Below, one piece after another: positions 8,140 through 16,652 of a stretch of DNA of 39,281 bases. Source of the stretch: SHLQ01 sp964517125 (GTDB lineage Bacteria; Actinomycetota; Acidimicrobiia; Acidimicrobiales; SHLQ01); assembly GCA_964517125.1 (NCBI GenBank), contig CAZFBD010000044.1, forward strand, positions 1-39,281. Direction: 5' to 3'. Position 1 is the first letter of the stretch. Each line of letters begins with the position of its first letter. The notes under the pieces were generated by a model. That model did no database searches and was not told the origin of the DNA. It saw nothing but the letters and a program-made list of their open reading frames with translations. The position numbers and the translations under genes are program-made.

Positions 8140-8823
8140 AGCGGACGCCAAACGGCCAGCGCCGATCGTTACCGAGCCCTTGGCCTGACCACCAACCCCT
8201 TCGCTGCGCCGCCACACGATGCGCCTCCCCTCCAGAGCTTCGTCTCACGTGGCCTAGCCGACCCTCCCGCGCCCGGATCTCGCACGCTCGTCCAGGTCGT
8301 TGGCGAGAGCGGACTCGGCAAATCCACCCAGGTTCAGCACTGGCGTTCGCTCACACCCGGGCCGTACCACTGGGTTCCCCGGTCGCCGTACACAACCCGG
8401 TGGGCCCGGCCTCCAAAGGCGGAAGACCTGCAAGGAATCGTCTACGGCGACGAGATCGACCGCATGCCCGCACCTGTCCGGCAGCGATGGTTCCGCAGCC
8501 TGGCAGCGGCCCGCGTCACCCTCGTCATTGGCACCCACGTCGACCTCACCGCACTCGGGACCCGGTCGGGGTTCCGAGTCGTCACCCACCATCTGCAGCC
8601 CGCCGACGCCGCCCTTCTCGCCCAGATCGCAAACCGTCGGTTGCAATCCGTCGCTTCCACCGGCAACCCGCTGCAGTTCTCGGCCAGCGAGGTCGCAGCG
8701 GTTGCCGAGCAGTATCGCGGCAACCCCGGCGCAGCCGACGAGCTGTTCCACAAACTCCTCGCAGAGCGGGTGCCCCACCAAGCGCCCCAGCCCGACGCCA
8801 CCTCCGCTACCGTGACGCAATGA
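8132..8823 (+). pseudogene. P-loop ATPase-like protein, apparent one-base deletion near its start
   Basis: The body carries a Walker A motif (VVGESGLGKST) and later RVTLVIGTHVDLT, and ends at TGA 8821-8823, overlapping the next gene. Coding character begins before any in-frame ATG or GTG (DRYRALGLTTNPFAAPP, from about 8161). The natural start is ATG 8132, overlapping the previous gene by 8 bp and reading MPEADAKRPAP, but in another frame. One missing base between about 8150 and 8170 would join the two parts into a protein of about 230 aa. Alternatives are a non-canonical start or readthrough of the upstream TGA, which is in frame. Whatever the cause, this and the preceding membrane protein gene both appear frameshifted within 800 bp. 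Confidence 0.6.
8808..8813 (+). promoter_or_regulatory. -10 hexamer TACCGT, leaderless cysteine hydrolase gene
   Basis: TACCGT, 6 nt, then ATG at 8820. The hexamer lies inside the end of the ATPase gene, so the hydrolase could have its own promoter despite the ATGA overlap. Confidence 0.5.
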
Positions 8824-9443
8824 CCGAACGCAACATCATCGAGGGCAAGCCGGCACTCATCGTCATCGACATTCAGGGCGGCGAGATCAACGTGAGCGAA
8901 GACCCAACCGAGGTCTCCATTCCCCTCATGCCCGGCTACGACGCCGCAATGGAACAGGCCCCAGCGCTCATCCAAAAGGCCCGAGACTGCAAGGTTCCCG
9001 TGATCTTCTTTCAGGAAGCCCACCGCCGCGACCTCATCGACTTCGGCCGTGAACTCGACGGAGCCGAAGGCATCCACCTGCTCGAAGGCGACCCCGGCAC
9101 TGCCGTCTCGCCAGCCGTTGGCATGCGCGATGACGACTACTTCATTCGAAAACGTCGCTACAGCTGCTTCTTCGGCACCGAGCTCGAAATCCTGCTCAAG
9201 GGGTTGAAGGCCGACACACTCATCCTCATCGGCGGCCACACCGACGTGTGTGTGCACTACACCTTCGTCGACGGCCACCAGCACGACTACTTCATGCGAG
9301 TGGTCGAAGACATCGTCGCCGGCTCCAGCCTCGACGCACACAACGCCTCGCTCAATGCCATGGAATACCTTCAAACGGGGGCCCGCCGTCAGAGCTCCGA
9401 AATCCATGCGGCCTTCGACGCGTGGGCCAGCGTCTCCGTCTGA
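8820..9443 (+). CDS. Isochorismatase-family cysteine hydrolase
   Basis: A 207-aa protein of the cysteine hydrolase/isochorismatase fold. The catalytic triad is visible: D17 in LIVIDIQGG, a Lys in YFIRKRRYS and the nucleophilic Cys in GGHTDVCVHYT. Members hydrolyse amides or ureides (nicotinamide, N-carbamoylsarcosine, biuret) or enol ethers. The substrate cannot be chosen from the sequence. N-carbamoylsarcosine would suit a window rich in methylated-glycine genes, but this is only a thought. The start overlaps the preceding stop (ATGA). Confidence 0.85.
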   Translation: MTERNIIEGKPALIVIDIQGGEINVSEDPTEVSIPLMPGYDAAMEQAPALIQKARDCKVPVIFFQEAHRRDLIDFGRELDGAEGIHLLEGDPGTAVSPAVGMRDDDYFIRKRRYSCFFGTELEILLKGLKADTLILIGGHTDVCVHYTFVDGHQHDYFMRVVEDIVAGSSLDAHNASLNAMEYLQTGARRQSSEIHAAFDAWASVSV

Positions 9444-9464
9444 CGAGCAGCGTCGTCCACCTGT

Positions 9465-9470
9465 CAGACT
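9465..9470 (+). promoter_or_regulatory. -10-like hexamer CAGACT, leaderless oxidoreductase gene
   Basis: CAGACT, 6 nt, then ATG at 9477. The same CAGACT with 6-nt spacing precedes the dehydrogenase gene at 36520. Confidence 0.4.
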
Positions 9471-9476
9471 GGCCCC

Positions 9477-10418
9477 ATGACCAAACCCTTCCGTTTCGGC
9501 CTCAATGTCCGTGGCCCCATCGCCGGCCGCTCATGGACCGACACCGCTCGAATGGCCGAGGACCTCGGCTACTCCACGCTGTCCATGCCCGACCACTTCC
9601 ACGACCAAATCGGGCCCATCGCCGCACTGTCTGCCGCGGCCGCGGTGACCACGACGCTCAACGTCGGAGCGCTGGTGTTCGGAAACGACTACCGCCACCC
9701 CATCATCCTGGCCAAGGAGATGGCCACACTCGACATGCTCTCGGAAGGCCGGTTGGAGTTTGGAATCGGTGCCGGCTGGATGCGGACCGACTACGAGCAG
9801 ACCGGCATGGAATATGACCCGCCCGGCGAACGAATCGAACGCATGGAGGAGAGCCTCGAAGTCATTCGCCGATGCTGGTCCGAAGGCGCCGCCGACTACG
9901 ACGGCACCCACTACCAACTCGACGGATACGACGGGCAGCCAATGCCCCACCGCAAAGGCGGACCGCCGGTCATCATCGGCGGCGGCGGTCCCCGCATGCT
10001 CGGGGTCGCCGCACGCAATGCCGACATCGTCGGCATCACCGCCAACCTCCGCGCCGGCGAGATCGGCAGCGACGCCGTCGCCGACTCCATGCCCGACGCC
10101 TACGACGCCAAGGTCGCCCGAGTCAAAGAAGCCGCTGGAGACCGCTTCGACCAGATCGAACTGAACTCCCTCACGATGCAGACCGCCGTGACCGACGACC
10201 GCGAAGGCCAGCTGGCGCTGTTCTCCGAGCTGTTCGGTGCACCGGTCGAGGTCGTCGCGGAAAGCCCGGCGCTCCTGGTTGGTTCGGTCGACGAGATCTG
10301 TGAAACCCTCCAGGCCCGTCGCGAACGGTGGGGCTTCAGCTACGTCGTCATTCAACAAGGCGGCGGCGAGGCGGGCGAGGCGTTCGGAGCAGTTGTCGAT
10401 CGCTTGGCGGGTACCTGA
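9477..10418 (+). CDS. Luciferase-like F420-dependent oxidoreductase
   Basis: A 313-aa TIM-barrel protein of the luciferase-like monooxygenase family, most like the actinobacterial F420-dependent subgroup. Landmarks are RFGLNVRGPI at the N terminus, LGYSTLSMPDHF, LEFGIGAGWMRTDYEQTGM and PPVIIGGGGPRMLGVAARNA, all standard for the fold. Such enzymes pass hydride between reduced F420 (or FMN) and diverse substrates, and the substrate is unknown. The small membrane protein gene follows after 3 nt. Confidence 0.88.
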   Translation: MTKPFRFGLNVRGPIAGRSWTDTARMAEDLGYSTLSMPDHFHDQIGPIAALSAAAAVTTTLNVGALVFGNDYRHPIILAKEMATLDMLSEGRLEFGIGAGWMRTDYEQTGMEYDPPGERIERMEESLEVIRRCWSEGAADYDGTHYQLDGYDGQPMPHRKGGPPVIIGGGGPRMLGVAARNADIVGITANLRAGEIGSDAVADSMPDAYDAKVARVKEAAGDRFDQIELNSLTMQTAVTDDREGQLALFSELFGAPVEVVAESPALLVGSVDEICETLQARRERWGFSYVVIQQGGGEAGEAFGAVVDRLAGT

Positions 10419-10421
10419 CCC

Positions 10422-10892
10422 ATGATCTTCGGTGTCATCGCCCTCGCGTGCATCTTCGTGGCGATGGCAGCTCTTGGGCTGCTGTTCGTCATCAAACCCC
10501 GCTCCATCTGGAACCTCATCGGCGCCCCGCAATACAAGAACCCCGAGGCAGTCGAACCCAGCGAACTCCGGTTCGAATGGTGGCGCGTCCGTGGACTGCT
10601 GATGATGGCTGCGGCCGGAATCGGCTTGTTCTTCGTCCTGCAGATTCCTGGCAACCAGCGCGATGTCCGCTGCATCGAGCACGAGGTCGCCATCAGCGGC
10701 CTCAACCCTCCCATGGGGGAATTCGACCAGTTCACGCCTGATCGCCCCGACCAAACTGCCCAGCGGGAGCTCGATCGTGTGCTTGCCCTGGCCGAGGACG
10801 ACGACTGCGACTTCGTCGCCGACCTCTCACCGGAAGATCGTTTGGCGGGCTTCCAACCAAACCCCGAGCTCCTCGAGGCACTCGACGAGTAA
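10422..10892 (+). CDS. Small membrane protein of unknown function
   Basis: A 156-aa protein with two predicted membrane helices (about residues 2-24 and 58-77) separated by a short loop (KPRSIWNLIGAPQYKNPEAV). A soluble acidic C-terminal tail of about 80 residues follows. I do not recognise a family with confidence. It starts 3 nt after the oxidoreductase stop and is probably co-transcribed with it. Its stop codon lies 1 bp before the paired operator of fhs. Confidence 0.7.
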   Translation: MIFGVIALACIFVAMAALGLLFVIKPRSIWNLIGAPQYKNPEAVEPSELRFEWWRVRGLLMMAAAGIGLFFVLQIPGNQRDVRCIEHEVAISGLNPPMGEFDQFTPDRPDQTAQRELDRVLALAEDDDCDFVADLSPEDRLAGFQPNPELLEALDE

Positions 10893-10893
10893 A

Positions 10894-10926
10894 TTCCGCA
10901 TCGTGGAACACTTCCGTAATGCGGAA
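10894..10926. promoter_or_regulatory. Paired operator upstream of fhs-metF
   Basis: Two 15-bp dyads, TTCCGCATCGTGGAA (10894-10908) and TTCCGTAATGCGGAA (10912-10926), are separated by CAC and lie 18 bp centre to centre. That is close to two helical turns and suggests cooperative binding by two dimers. The pair recurs in reverse orientation at 15768-15800. The half-sites resemble those described for IclR-family regulators, but no such regulator is encoded here. Confidence 0.75.
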
Positions 10927-10940
10927 CGGATTGCTACAGT
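10912..10940 (+). promoter_or_regulatory. Candidate fhs promoter overlapping the operator
   Basis: TTCCGT (10912-10917), 17 bp, then TACAGT (10935-10940). The -35 position would lie inside the second operator dyad, so binding would repress. The transcript would carry a leader of about 60 nt with AGGGGG (10993-10998) before the ATG. Confidence 0.45.
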
Positions 10941-11006
10941 GTCCCTCTATCGCAGTCGGCTCTACCGTGGCCGGCCAAATTCACCTTTCCCCAGGGGGAC
11001 ACCGTC

Positions 11007-12704
11007 ATGGCTTTTCCATCCGATCTTGAGATCGCTCAAGGCGCTGAACTGCTTCCGTTGACCGAGATCGCCGACCGCGCCGGCATCCCCCAGGAGAACC
11101 TGGAGCCCTACGGAATCGGTGCCGCCAAGGTGCAGCTCGAAGCCATCCCCAAGATGGCCGACAAGCCCAACGCCAAGTACGTCGTGGTCTCCGCAATCAC
11201 TCCCACGCCGCTGGGCGAAGGCAAGACCACCACCACGGTCGGTCTCGGCCAGGCGTTCCAGTTCATCGGCAAGTCCGCCACCATCGCCATCCGTCAGCCA
11301 TCCATGGGCCCGACCTTCGGCATCAAGGGCGGCGCAGCGGGCGGCGGCTACAGCCAGGTCGTCCCGATGGAGCTCTTCAACCTGCACCTCACCGGCGACA
11401 TGCACGCCGTGACCGCAGCCCACAACCTCTGCTCGGCCATGCTCGACGCCCACCTCTACCACGGCAACGAGAGCGGCATCGACACCAACAACATCACCTG
11501 GCGCCGCGTGCTCGACGTCAACGACCGGGCACTGCGCAACGCGGTCATCGGCCTTGGTGGCCGCCTCGACGGTGTCCCCCGCGAGACCGGCTTCGACATC
11601 ACCGCCGCCTCCGAGGTCATGGCTGCCCTTGCGCTTTGCACCAGCCTCCAGGACCTTCGAGTCCGCATGGGACGCATCGTGCTCGGCTACACCAAGGACG
11701 GCACCCCGGTCACCGCTGAAGAGATCGGCGCCGCTGGCTCCATGACGGTCATCCTCAAGGAAGCCATCAAGCCCAACCTCATGCAGACCCTCGAAGGCAC
11801 CGCTGCACTCGTGCACACCGGACCCTTCGGAAACATCGCCACCGGCAACAGCTCCATCGTCGCTGACCAGATCGGCATCAAGACCGCCGACTACCTCCTC
11901 ACCGAGGCCGGCTTCGGCGCCGACATGGGCGCAGAGCGCTTCTTCAACATCAAGTGCCGCTACTCGGGCATCGCTCCCGACGCTGCGGTCCTCGTCGCAA
12001 CCGTCCGTGGACTCAAGGCCCACTCCGGCAACCACAAGATCGTCGCTGGCAAGGAACTTCCGCCCGCACTGCTCGAAGCCAACCCGGACGAAGTCCACCA
12101 GGGTGGCGACAACCTGCGCAAGCAGCTCGAGAACATGCAGGTCCACGGTGTCACGCCAGTCGTCGCCATCAACGTGTTCCCCGGCGACCACGACGAAGAC
12201 ATCAACGCCATCAAGGAGATCGCCGCCGAATACGGCGCACGGGCCGCAGTGTCCACCCACTTCTCCGACGGTGGCCAGGGTGCGACCGAGCTCGCAACCG
12301 CGATCGCCGAGGCAGCCGACGAGCCCTCCAAGTTCGAGGTCCTCTACCCCGACGACATGCCAATCCGCGAGAAGATCGAAACCGTCGCCAAGAAGGTCTA
12401 CGGCGCCGACGGCATCGACGTCTCCCCGGCCGCAGCCAAGCAGATCGACAACTACGAGGCCAACGGCTTCGGCAACCTGCCGGTCTGCATCGCCAAGACC
12501 CACCTGTCGATCTCGGCATTCGCAGCACTCAAGGGAGCTCCCACCGGTTGGACCCTTCCCGTCCGCGAAGTTCGTGCTTCCGTGGGTGCTGGCTTCGTGT
12601 ACCCGATCTGTGGCGACATGCGCACCATGCCCGGCCTGGGCAAGGCGCCGGCCGCCCAGAAGATCGACATCGACGCCGACGGCAACATCATCAACCTCAG
12701 TTAG
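11007..12704 (+). CDS. fhs: Formate--tetrahydrofolate ligase
   Basis: A 565-aa enzyme interconverting formate, THF and ATP with 10-formyl-THF, close to the usual family length of about 557. The nucleotide loop TPLGEGKTT lies at residues 67-75. It is followed by the family signatures RQPSMGPTFGIKGGAAGGGY and NLHLTGDMHAVTAAHN. It starts after a clear AGGGGG ribosome site, and metF follows 11 nt after the stop. In an aerobic methyl-oxidising pathway it can run in reverse, releasing formate and making ATP. The paired operator upstream is shared with the corrinoid operon, which supports a catabolic role. Confidence 0.97.
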   Translation: MAFPSDLEIAQGAELLPLTEIADRAGIPQENLEPYGIGAAKVQLEAIPKMADKPNAKYVVVSAITPTPLGEGKTTTTVGLGQAFQFIGKSATIAIRQPSMGPTFGIKGGAAGGGYSQVVPMELFNLHLTGDMHAVTAAHNLCSAMLDAHLYHGNESGIDTNNITWRRVLDVNDRALRNAVIGLGGRLDGVPRETGFDITAASEVMAALALCTSLQDLRVRMGRIVLGYTKDGTPVTAEEIGAAGSMTVILKEAIKPNLMQTLEGTAALVHTGPFGNIATGNSSIVADQIGIKTADYLLTEAGFGADMGAERFFNIKCRYSGIAPDAAVLVATVRGLKAHSGNHKIVAGKELPPALLEANPDEVHQGGDNLRKQLENMQVHGVTPVVAINVFPGDHDEDINAIKEIAAEYGARAAVSTHFSDGGQGATELATAIAEAADEPSKFEVLYPDDMPIREKIETVAKKVYGADGIDVSPAAAKQIDNYEANGFGNLPVCIAKTHLSISAFAALKGAPTGWTLPVREVRASVGAGFVYPICGDMRTMPGLGKAPAAQKIDIDADGNIINLS

Positions 12705-12715
12705 AAAGCACCCTG

Positions 12716-13597
12716 ATGGCACTCTTCAGCAAAGACAAGAAGCCGACGGTCGACTCGCCCGAGATGGCGTACCGACGTCAGCTCGTCGAGGGCATGACCT
12801 TCGAACTGATTCCTCTGAAGTCGGTCGAGGCCGGCATCGAGGCACTCCCCGCCAACTCGCTCGTCTCCGTGACGGCGAGCCCGGTGAAGGGTCTCGACGC
12901 AACGGTCGAGCTGACCGACCGCATCCGCGACCTCGGTCACCGACCGGTCCCGCACATCTCGGCCCGTCTGGTCGAGGGCAAGGACCACGTCGACAAGCTC
13001 GCCAACTGGTTCAAGACCGAGGGTTACGACACGATCTTCGTCGTCGCCGGTGACGCCGAAGAGCCCGCTGGCCCCTACGAAGGTGCGCACGCCTTCTTGC
13101 AGGACCTGTTCGCCACCGAACACGGACTGAAGAAGGTCGGCATCACGTCGTACCCCGACGGCCATGCCCTCATCCCGAACGAGGTCATCCACGAACACCT
13201 GCACATGAAGCAGGCGCTGTTGGCCGAAGCCGGCGTCGAGGGCTGGGCCAGCACCCAGATGTGCTTCGACACCGACCTCATCACCTCGTGGCTGAAGGAA
13301 GAGCGCGCCGCAGGCTTCACCCTGCCCGTGCAGCTCGGAATCCCAGGCGTGGTCGACCGCACCAAGCTCATGACCATGGGCGTACGCCTTGGCGTGGGTG
13401 CATCGCTTCGGTTCCTCAAAAAGAACCGAGCCGCGGTCACCAAGCTCATGTCACCGGGCGCCTACGACCCCGACGACATCCTCGAGCCAATGGTCACCGA
13501 CCTCGAAGCCCTCAACGTCACCGGCCTCCACGTCTTCACCTTCAACCAAGTAGAAGCAACAGAAGACTGGCGCCAGCAGGTGCTAAGCGAAGCTTGA
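12716..13597 (+). CDS. metF: Methylenetetrahydrofolate reductase-family protein
   Basis: A 293-aa FAD-binding TIM-barrel protein of the MTHFR family, interconverting methylene-THF and methyl-THF. Matching segments are VPHISARLVEGKDHVDKL, a GD loop in FVVAGDAEEPAGPYEG, then GITSYPDGHALIP, MCFDTDLITSWLKEERAAGF and LPVQLGIPGVVD. The start ATG follows AGAAAG, 11 nt after fhs. The variant differs from textbook biosynthetic MetF in detail. Its pairing with fhs under the same operator as the corrinoid operon suggests it oxidises methyl-THF from that operon. Confidence 0.88.
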   Translation: MALFSKDKKPTVDSPEMAYRRQLVEGMTFELIPLKSVEAGIEALPANSLVSVTASPVKGLDATVELTDRIRDLGHRPVPHISARLVEGKDHVDKLANWFKTEGYDTIFVVAGDAEEPAGPYEGAHAFLQDLFATEHGLKKVGITSYPDGHALIPNEVIHEHLHMKQALLAEAGVEGWASTQMCFDTDLITSWLKEERAAGFTLPVQLGIPGVVDRTKLMTMGVRLGVGASLRFLKKNRAAVTKLMSPGAYDPDDILEPMVTDLEALNVTGLHVFTFNQVEATEDWRQQVLSEA

Positions 13598-13614
13598 GGA
13601 ACCCGAAGGCTTTC

Positions 13615-15657
13615 CTAACGCAGGCTGGGGTTGTCGAGCTTGATGGTGAAGGGCACGCCGCTTCGGGTCTCCAGGGTTGCTGGGGACGCTGGTGGGTGGT
13701 CTTCCCAGACGTATGCGGTGGAGAACGGGTCGGGACGCCAGCGTTGTGCTGCCGCCTCGCGTGCCACGTCGAGCTTGAGCGGACGTCCAAGCAGGTAGCC
13801 CTGGAAGATGTCGCAGCCGAGCTTCGACAGAATCTCGAACTGTGAGTCGCGTTCCACACCCTCGGCCACCGTCTGGAGCTTGAGGGCCCGGGCCAACGCC
13901 AGGATCGCCTGCACGATCGCTTGGCTCTCTGCGGACGTGTCGATGTCGGAGACGAATTCCTTGTCGAGCTTCAGAATGTCGACCGGCAGCTCACGCAGAT
14001 ACGACAGCGACGAGTACCCGGTGCCGAAGTCGTCGATCGCGATACGGATACCCCAACGGCGGAGCTCCTCAAGACGACGACCTCGTTCACTGAGATCGCG
14101 CAACAGCGACGACTCGGTGATCTCGACGATCACATCCTTGGGATCGATCGACTCCTGTCGAAGCGCCGAAAGCGTGGCCTCAACGAAGTCGGCGCGTTCC
14201 AGACGCTCTGCCGACACATTGATGCTGACCCAGCCGAACGAGCGGCCCTCCTTGCGTGAGGAACCGAGCACCCGGGCAACATGCTTGAAGATTTCGTGAT
14301 CGAAGTCGGCCATGAGCCCACGCTCGACAGCGACAGGAATGAACTCGTCGGGGCGGACGAGGCCCACGCCCTGGCGATGCCAGCGGCCGAGGGCTTCAAA
14401 GCCAATCAGCTCACGTTTGTTGTTGAACTGTGGCTGGAAGTCGGTATGGATACCGGACTTCTTGCTGATCGACAGGGCCAGGTCGTTCTCGAGACGCTTG
14501 CGCTCGGCGGTCCACGCTCGCAGCTCGTCGTCGAAGAATCGCACGGCGTTTCGGCCGTTTCGCTTGACCTGGTAGAGGGCAACATCGGCTTCACGAAGAA
14601 GGTCTGCGCTGTTGCCGGCAGAGGCCACACAGAAACTGCCGCCCCAGCTCATCGATGCCGAGGTGGTGATGGCGCCGAGAGTGAACGGTGCCCGCATGGC
14701 GAACTCGAGTCGCTCGGCGAAGTCGGTTGCCTGGTGCTCGGTGCAGCCGGAGATGACCAGCAGGTACTCGTCGCCACCAAGACGGCCGGCCGAGATCGTG
14801 AGGTCGGACTCCTGGGCATTGGTCTTCAGGCGGGAAGCGACCTCGACGAGCAGTTCATCGCCGGCGAGGTGGCCCAGGCTGTCGTTGAAGCTCTTGAAGT
14901 GGTCGACGTCGCCGTAGATGAGGCCAACGGCGTTGGAGTGTGCGAGCGATCGGTCCAGCTCGGCCAGAATTGCCCGGCGGCTCAGCAGGCCCGTCAGAAC
15001 GTCGTGGTCGGCCTGGTAGCGAAGGCTGTTTCGGTCGCGTGCCTTGTCGAGGGCAAGTCGGGCCAGGTCCTGGGCCAGCGCAATGACGTCGGGATCGGGG
15101 TTCTGGGCCGGGTCGACGAGTACGGCCTGCAACACCCACGCGGCGTCCTGTTCGGTTTCGTCGACGATTGGCCAGGTGCGGTCGGCCTGATCGGGACGGC
15201 CGATCGATGCGGTGGCGAATCGGAATCGTGAGCCGGGGAACTGGTTGGCCAGCAGCTCCGAGATGCTGCGAAGTACGATTGCCCGCTCGGTGTCCTCGGC
15301 AATGAGTTCGAGAATTGCTGACTCGTCGTCACGGAGCTGCAGGCTGCGTCGCATGCGCTGGCCCATTTGGCCATAGCGCCAACTGAGTTCCTGCACGTCG
15401 GATGGGACCTCGTCGTCGTCGATCGCTGCAGCCTGGTGCCTGCGGGTCCGGAGACCCTTGCCGGTGAAGTCGTCGTAGTGGCCGCGCAGCGACATGCCCA
15501 ACGCCATGCCGGCCAGAATCACGACCGTGAGCACAAGGAACGAGAGCGTGGGGCCAGCGAAGACGCGGAGCGCGAAGATCGCACCGACTGCCATCAGCAG
15601 CGCAGCGACGATACGACTACGGAGTTGTGCGGATTGTCTGTCGTCCATTCGCTTCAC
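13615..15657 (-). CDS. Membrane-anchored GGDEF-EAL protein (c-di-GMP turnover)
   Basis: A 680-aa protein. Two membrane helices (about residues 15-32 and 35-56) lead to a region with sensory-domain character, then GGDEF and EAL domains. The cyclase signature is RLGGDEY, a tolerated variant. I see no RxxD inhibitory site before it. The phosphodiesterase residues look intact (FEALGRW, SINVSAERL, VEITESSL, IAIDDFGTGY, VAEGVE), so c-di-GMP breakdown is likely and synthesis possible. The start is GTG 15657 or ATG 15648. It is convergent with metF and divergent from the corrinoid operon. The paired operator lies between the two start sites, so it could be co-regulated. Confidence 0.92.
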   Translation of the reverse strand: MKRMDDRQSAQLRSRIVAALLMAVGAIFALRVFAGPTLSFLVLTVVILAGMALGMSLRGHYDDFTGKGLRTRRHQAAAIDDDEVPSDVQELSWRYGQMGQRMRRSLQLRDDESAILELIAEDTERAIVLRSISELLANQFPGSRFRFATASIGRPDQADRTWPIVDETEQDAAWVLQAVLVDPAQNPDPDVIALAQDLARLALDKARDRNSLRYQADHDVLTGLLSRRAILAELDRSLAHSNAVGLIYGDVDHFKSFNDSLGHLAGDELLVEVASRLKTNAQESDLTISAGRLGGDEYLLVISGCTEHQATDFAERLEFAMRAPFTLGAITTSASMSWGGSFCVASAGNSADLLREADVALYQVKRNGRNAVRFFDDELRAWTAERKRLENDLALSISKKSGIHTDFQPQFNNKRELIGFEALGRWHRQGVGLVRPDEFIPVAVERGLMADFDHEIFKHVARVLGSSRKEGRSFGWVSINVSAERLERADFVEATLSALRQESIDPKDVIVEITESSLLRDLSERGRRLEELRRWGIRIAIDDFGTGYSSLSYLRELPVDILKLDKEFVSDIDTSAESQAIVQAILALARALKLQTVAEGVERDSQFEILSKLGCDIFQGYLLGRPLKLDVAREAAAQRWRPDPFSTAYVWEDHPPASPATLETRSGVPFTIKLDNPSLR

Positions 15658-15767
15658 TTGTTGGGGTGGGAGATCGATGTTCCGCCGTTCTCACATCATC
15701 GGCGCCCCTGCCCTGCTCATGAGCGGCGGGAGGCCCATTTCCTCTGCCCACTTCCTTGGACGAGCTG

Positions 15768-15800
15768 TTTCATGATACGGTACTGTTTCACGATGCGGAA
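15768..15800. promoter_or_regulatory. Paired operator upstream of the corrinoid operon
   Basis: TTTCATGATACGGTA (15768-15782) and TTTCACGATGCGGAA (15786-15800) are separated by 3 bp and lie 18 bp centre to centre. In reverse complement the 33 bp match the fhs operator at 25 positions, including a 12-bp identical block. TACGGT (15776-15781) on the plus strand and TACCGT (15777-15782) on the minus strand are candidate -10 hexamers inside it. Confidence 0.75.
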
Positions 15801-15849
15801 CAGCCAAGGGTCCAAGGTGTACGCACTTTCGACGCCCCCTGCCCGTGCC

Positions 15850-15869
15850 GACAAGATACGACAAGATAC
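15850..15869 (+). repeat. Tandem 10-bp direct repeat
   Basis: GACAAGATAC occurs twice in a row upstream of the corrinoid operon. It may be an activator site or part of the promoter; function not known. Confidence 0.6.
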
Positions 15870-15882
15870 AAAGAGACCCCAC

Positions 15883-15913
15883 CACACGATCGGGCCACCC
15901 CTGGCTCGGTGTG
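15883..15913 (+). promoter_or_regulatory. Hairpin in the corrinoid operon leader
   Basis: CACAC, a GAT bulge and CGGGCCA pair with TGGCTCG and GTGTG around a CCCC loop, 46 bp before the first start codon. No T-run follows. It could stabilise the mRNA or act in attenuation. Confidence 0.35.
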
Positions 15914-15959
15914 ACCATCCGGCCGCTGCGGCAGCCCAGTTCAAAACACGGAGAATTTC

Positions 15960-16652
15960 ATGAGTGACGAGGAAGAAATCATCCTTGCTGACCTCCCCGA
16001 TGATGAGCTCACCGCCCAGATGCACGACGACCTCTACGACGGCCTCGCCGATGAGATCGCCGAAGGCACCAACATTCTCCTCGAACGAGGCTGGGGTCCC
16101 GATCAGGTCCTGAACGACGCACTCGTCGAGGGCATGCGCATCGTCGGCATCGACTTCCGTGACGGCATCCTGTTCGTTCCCGAGGTGCTTCTGGCAGCCA
16201 ACGCCATGAAGGCCGGCATGGCCATCCTCCGTCCGCTCCTTGCCGAAACCGGCGCCGAGTCCATCGGCAAGGTCGTCATTGGCACCGTGAAGGGCGATAT
16301 CCACGACATTGGCAAGAACCTCGTCGCCATGATGCTCGAGGGCGCCGGATTCGAAGTCGTCGACATTGGCATCAACACCGACGTCGACGAGTACATCGCC
16401 GCCATCGAGGAGCACCAGCCCGACATCCTTGGCATGTCTGCACTGCTCACCACCACCATGCCGTACATGAAGGTTGTCATCGACACCCTCATCGAACGAG
16501 GCATGCGTGACGAGTTCATCGTCCTCGTCGGCGGTGCACCATTGAACGAGGAATTCGGCACCGCTGTCGGTGCCGACGGCTACTGCCGCGACGCTGCCGT
16601 TGCCTCGGAAATGGCCAGCGCGTTGGTCAAGGAACGTCGTGCTGCCGCCTGA
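15960..16652 (+). CDS. Corrinoid (B12-binding) methyl carrier protein
   Basis: A 230-aa protein of the MttC/MtbC/MetH-carrier type that shuttles methyl groups on cobalamin between two methyltransferases. Residues about 20-100 form the helical cap domain. A Rossmann-like B12 domain follows, with the lower-ligand motif D113-x-H115-x-x-G118 (GDIHDIGKN), SALLTTTMPYM and a late GGAPLNEEFG. The first 36 residues are strikingly acidic, with 14 Asp/Glu and no Lys or Arg. It starts after GGAG and is the first gene of a six-gene operon. The DUF1638 gene overlaps its end. Confidence 0.95.
   Translation: MSDEEEIILADLPDDELTAQMHDDLYDGLADEIAEGTNILLERGWGPDQVLNDALVEGMRIVGIDFRDGILFVPEVLLAANAMKAGMAILRPLLAETGAESIGKVVIGTVKGDIHDIGKNLVAMMLEGAGFEVVDIGINTDVDEYIAAIEEHQPDILGMSALLTTTMPYMKVVIDTLIERGMRDEFIVLVGGAPLNEEFGTAVGADGYCRDAAVASEMASALVKERRAAA

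Larger units (their letters stand above)
15658..15959. other. Divergent control region of the corrinoid operon
   Basis: 302 bp without a gene. It holds the paired operator (15768-15800), a tandem 10-bp repeat GACAAGATAC (15850-15869), a leader hairpin (15883-15913) and a GGAG ribosome site before the ATG at 15960. I see no cobalamin riboswitch. Confidence 0.7.

Noticed and set aside
10962..12722. 586-codon minus-strand frame opposite fhs
   Set aside because: Antisense of a well recognised enzyme; composition is shadow-like (Gly/Val/Asp/His).
15801..15959. Cobalamin riboswitch in the corrinoid operon leader
   Set aside because: No B12-box-like core, and the hairpin found is too small for the class. 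Only about 160 nt are available.
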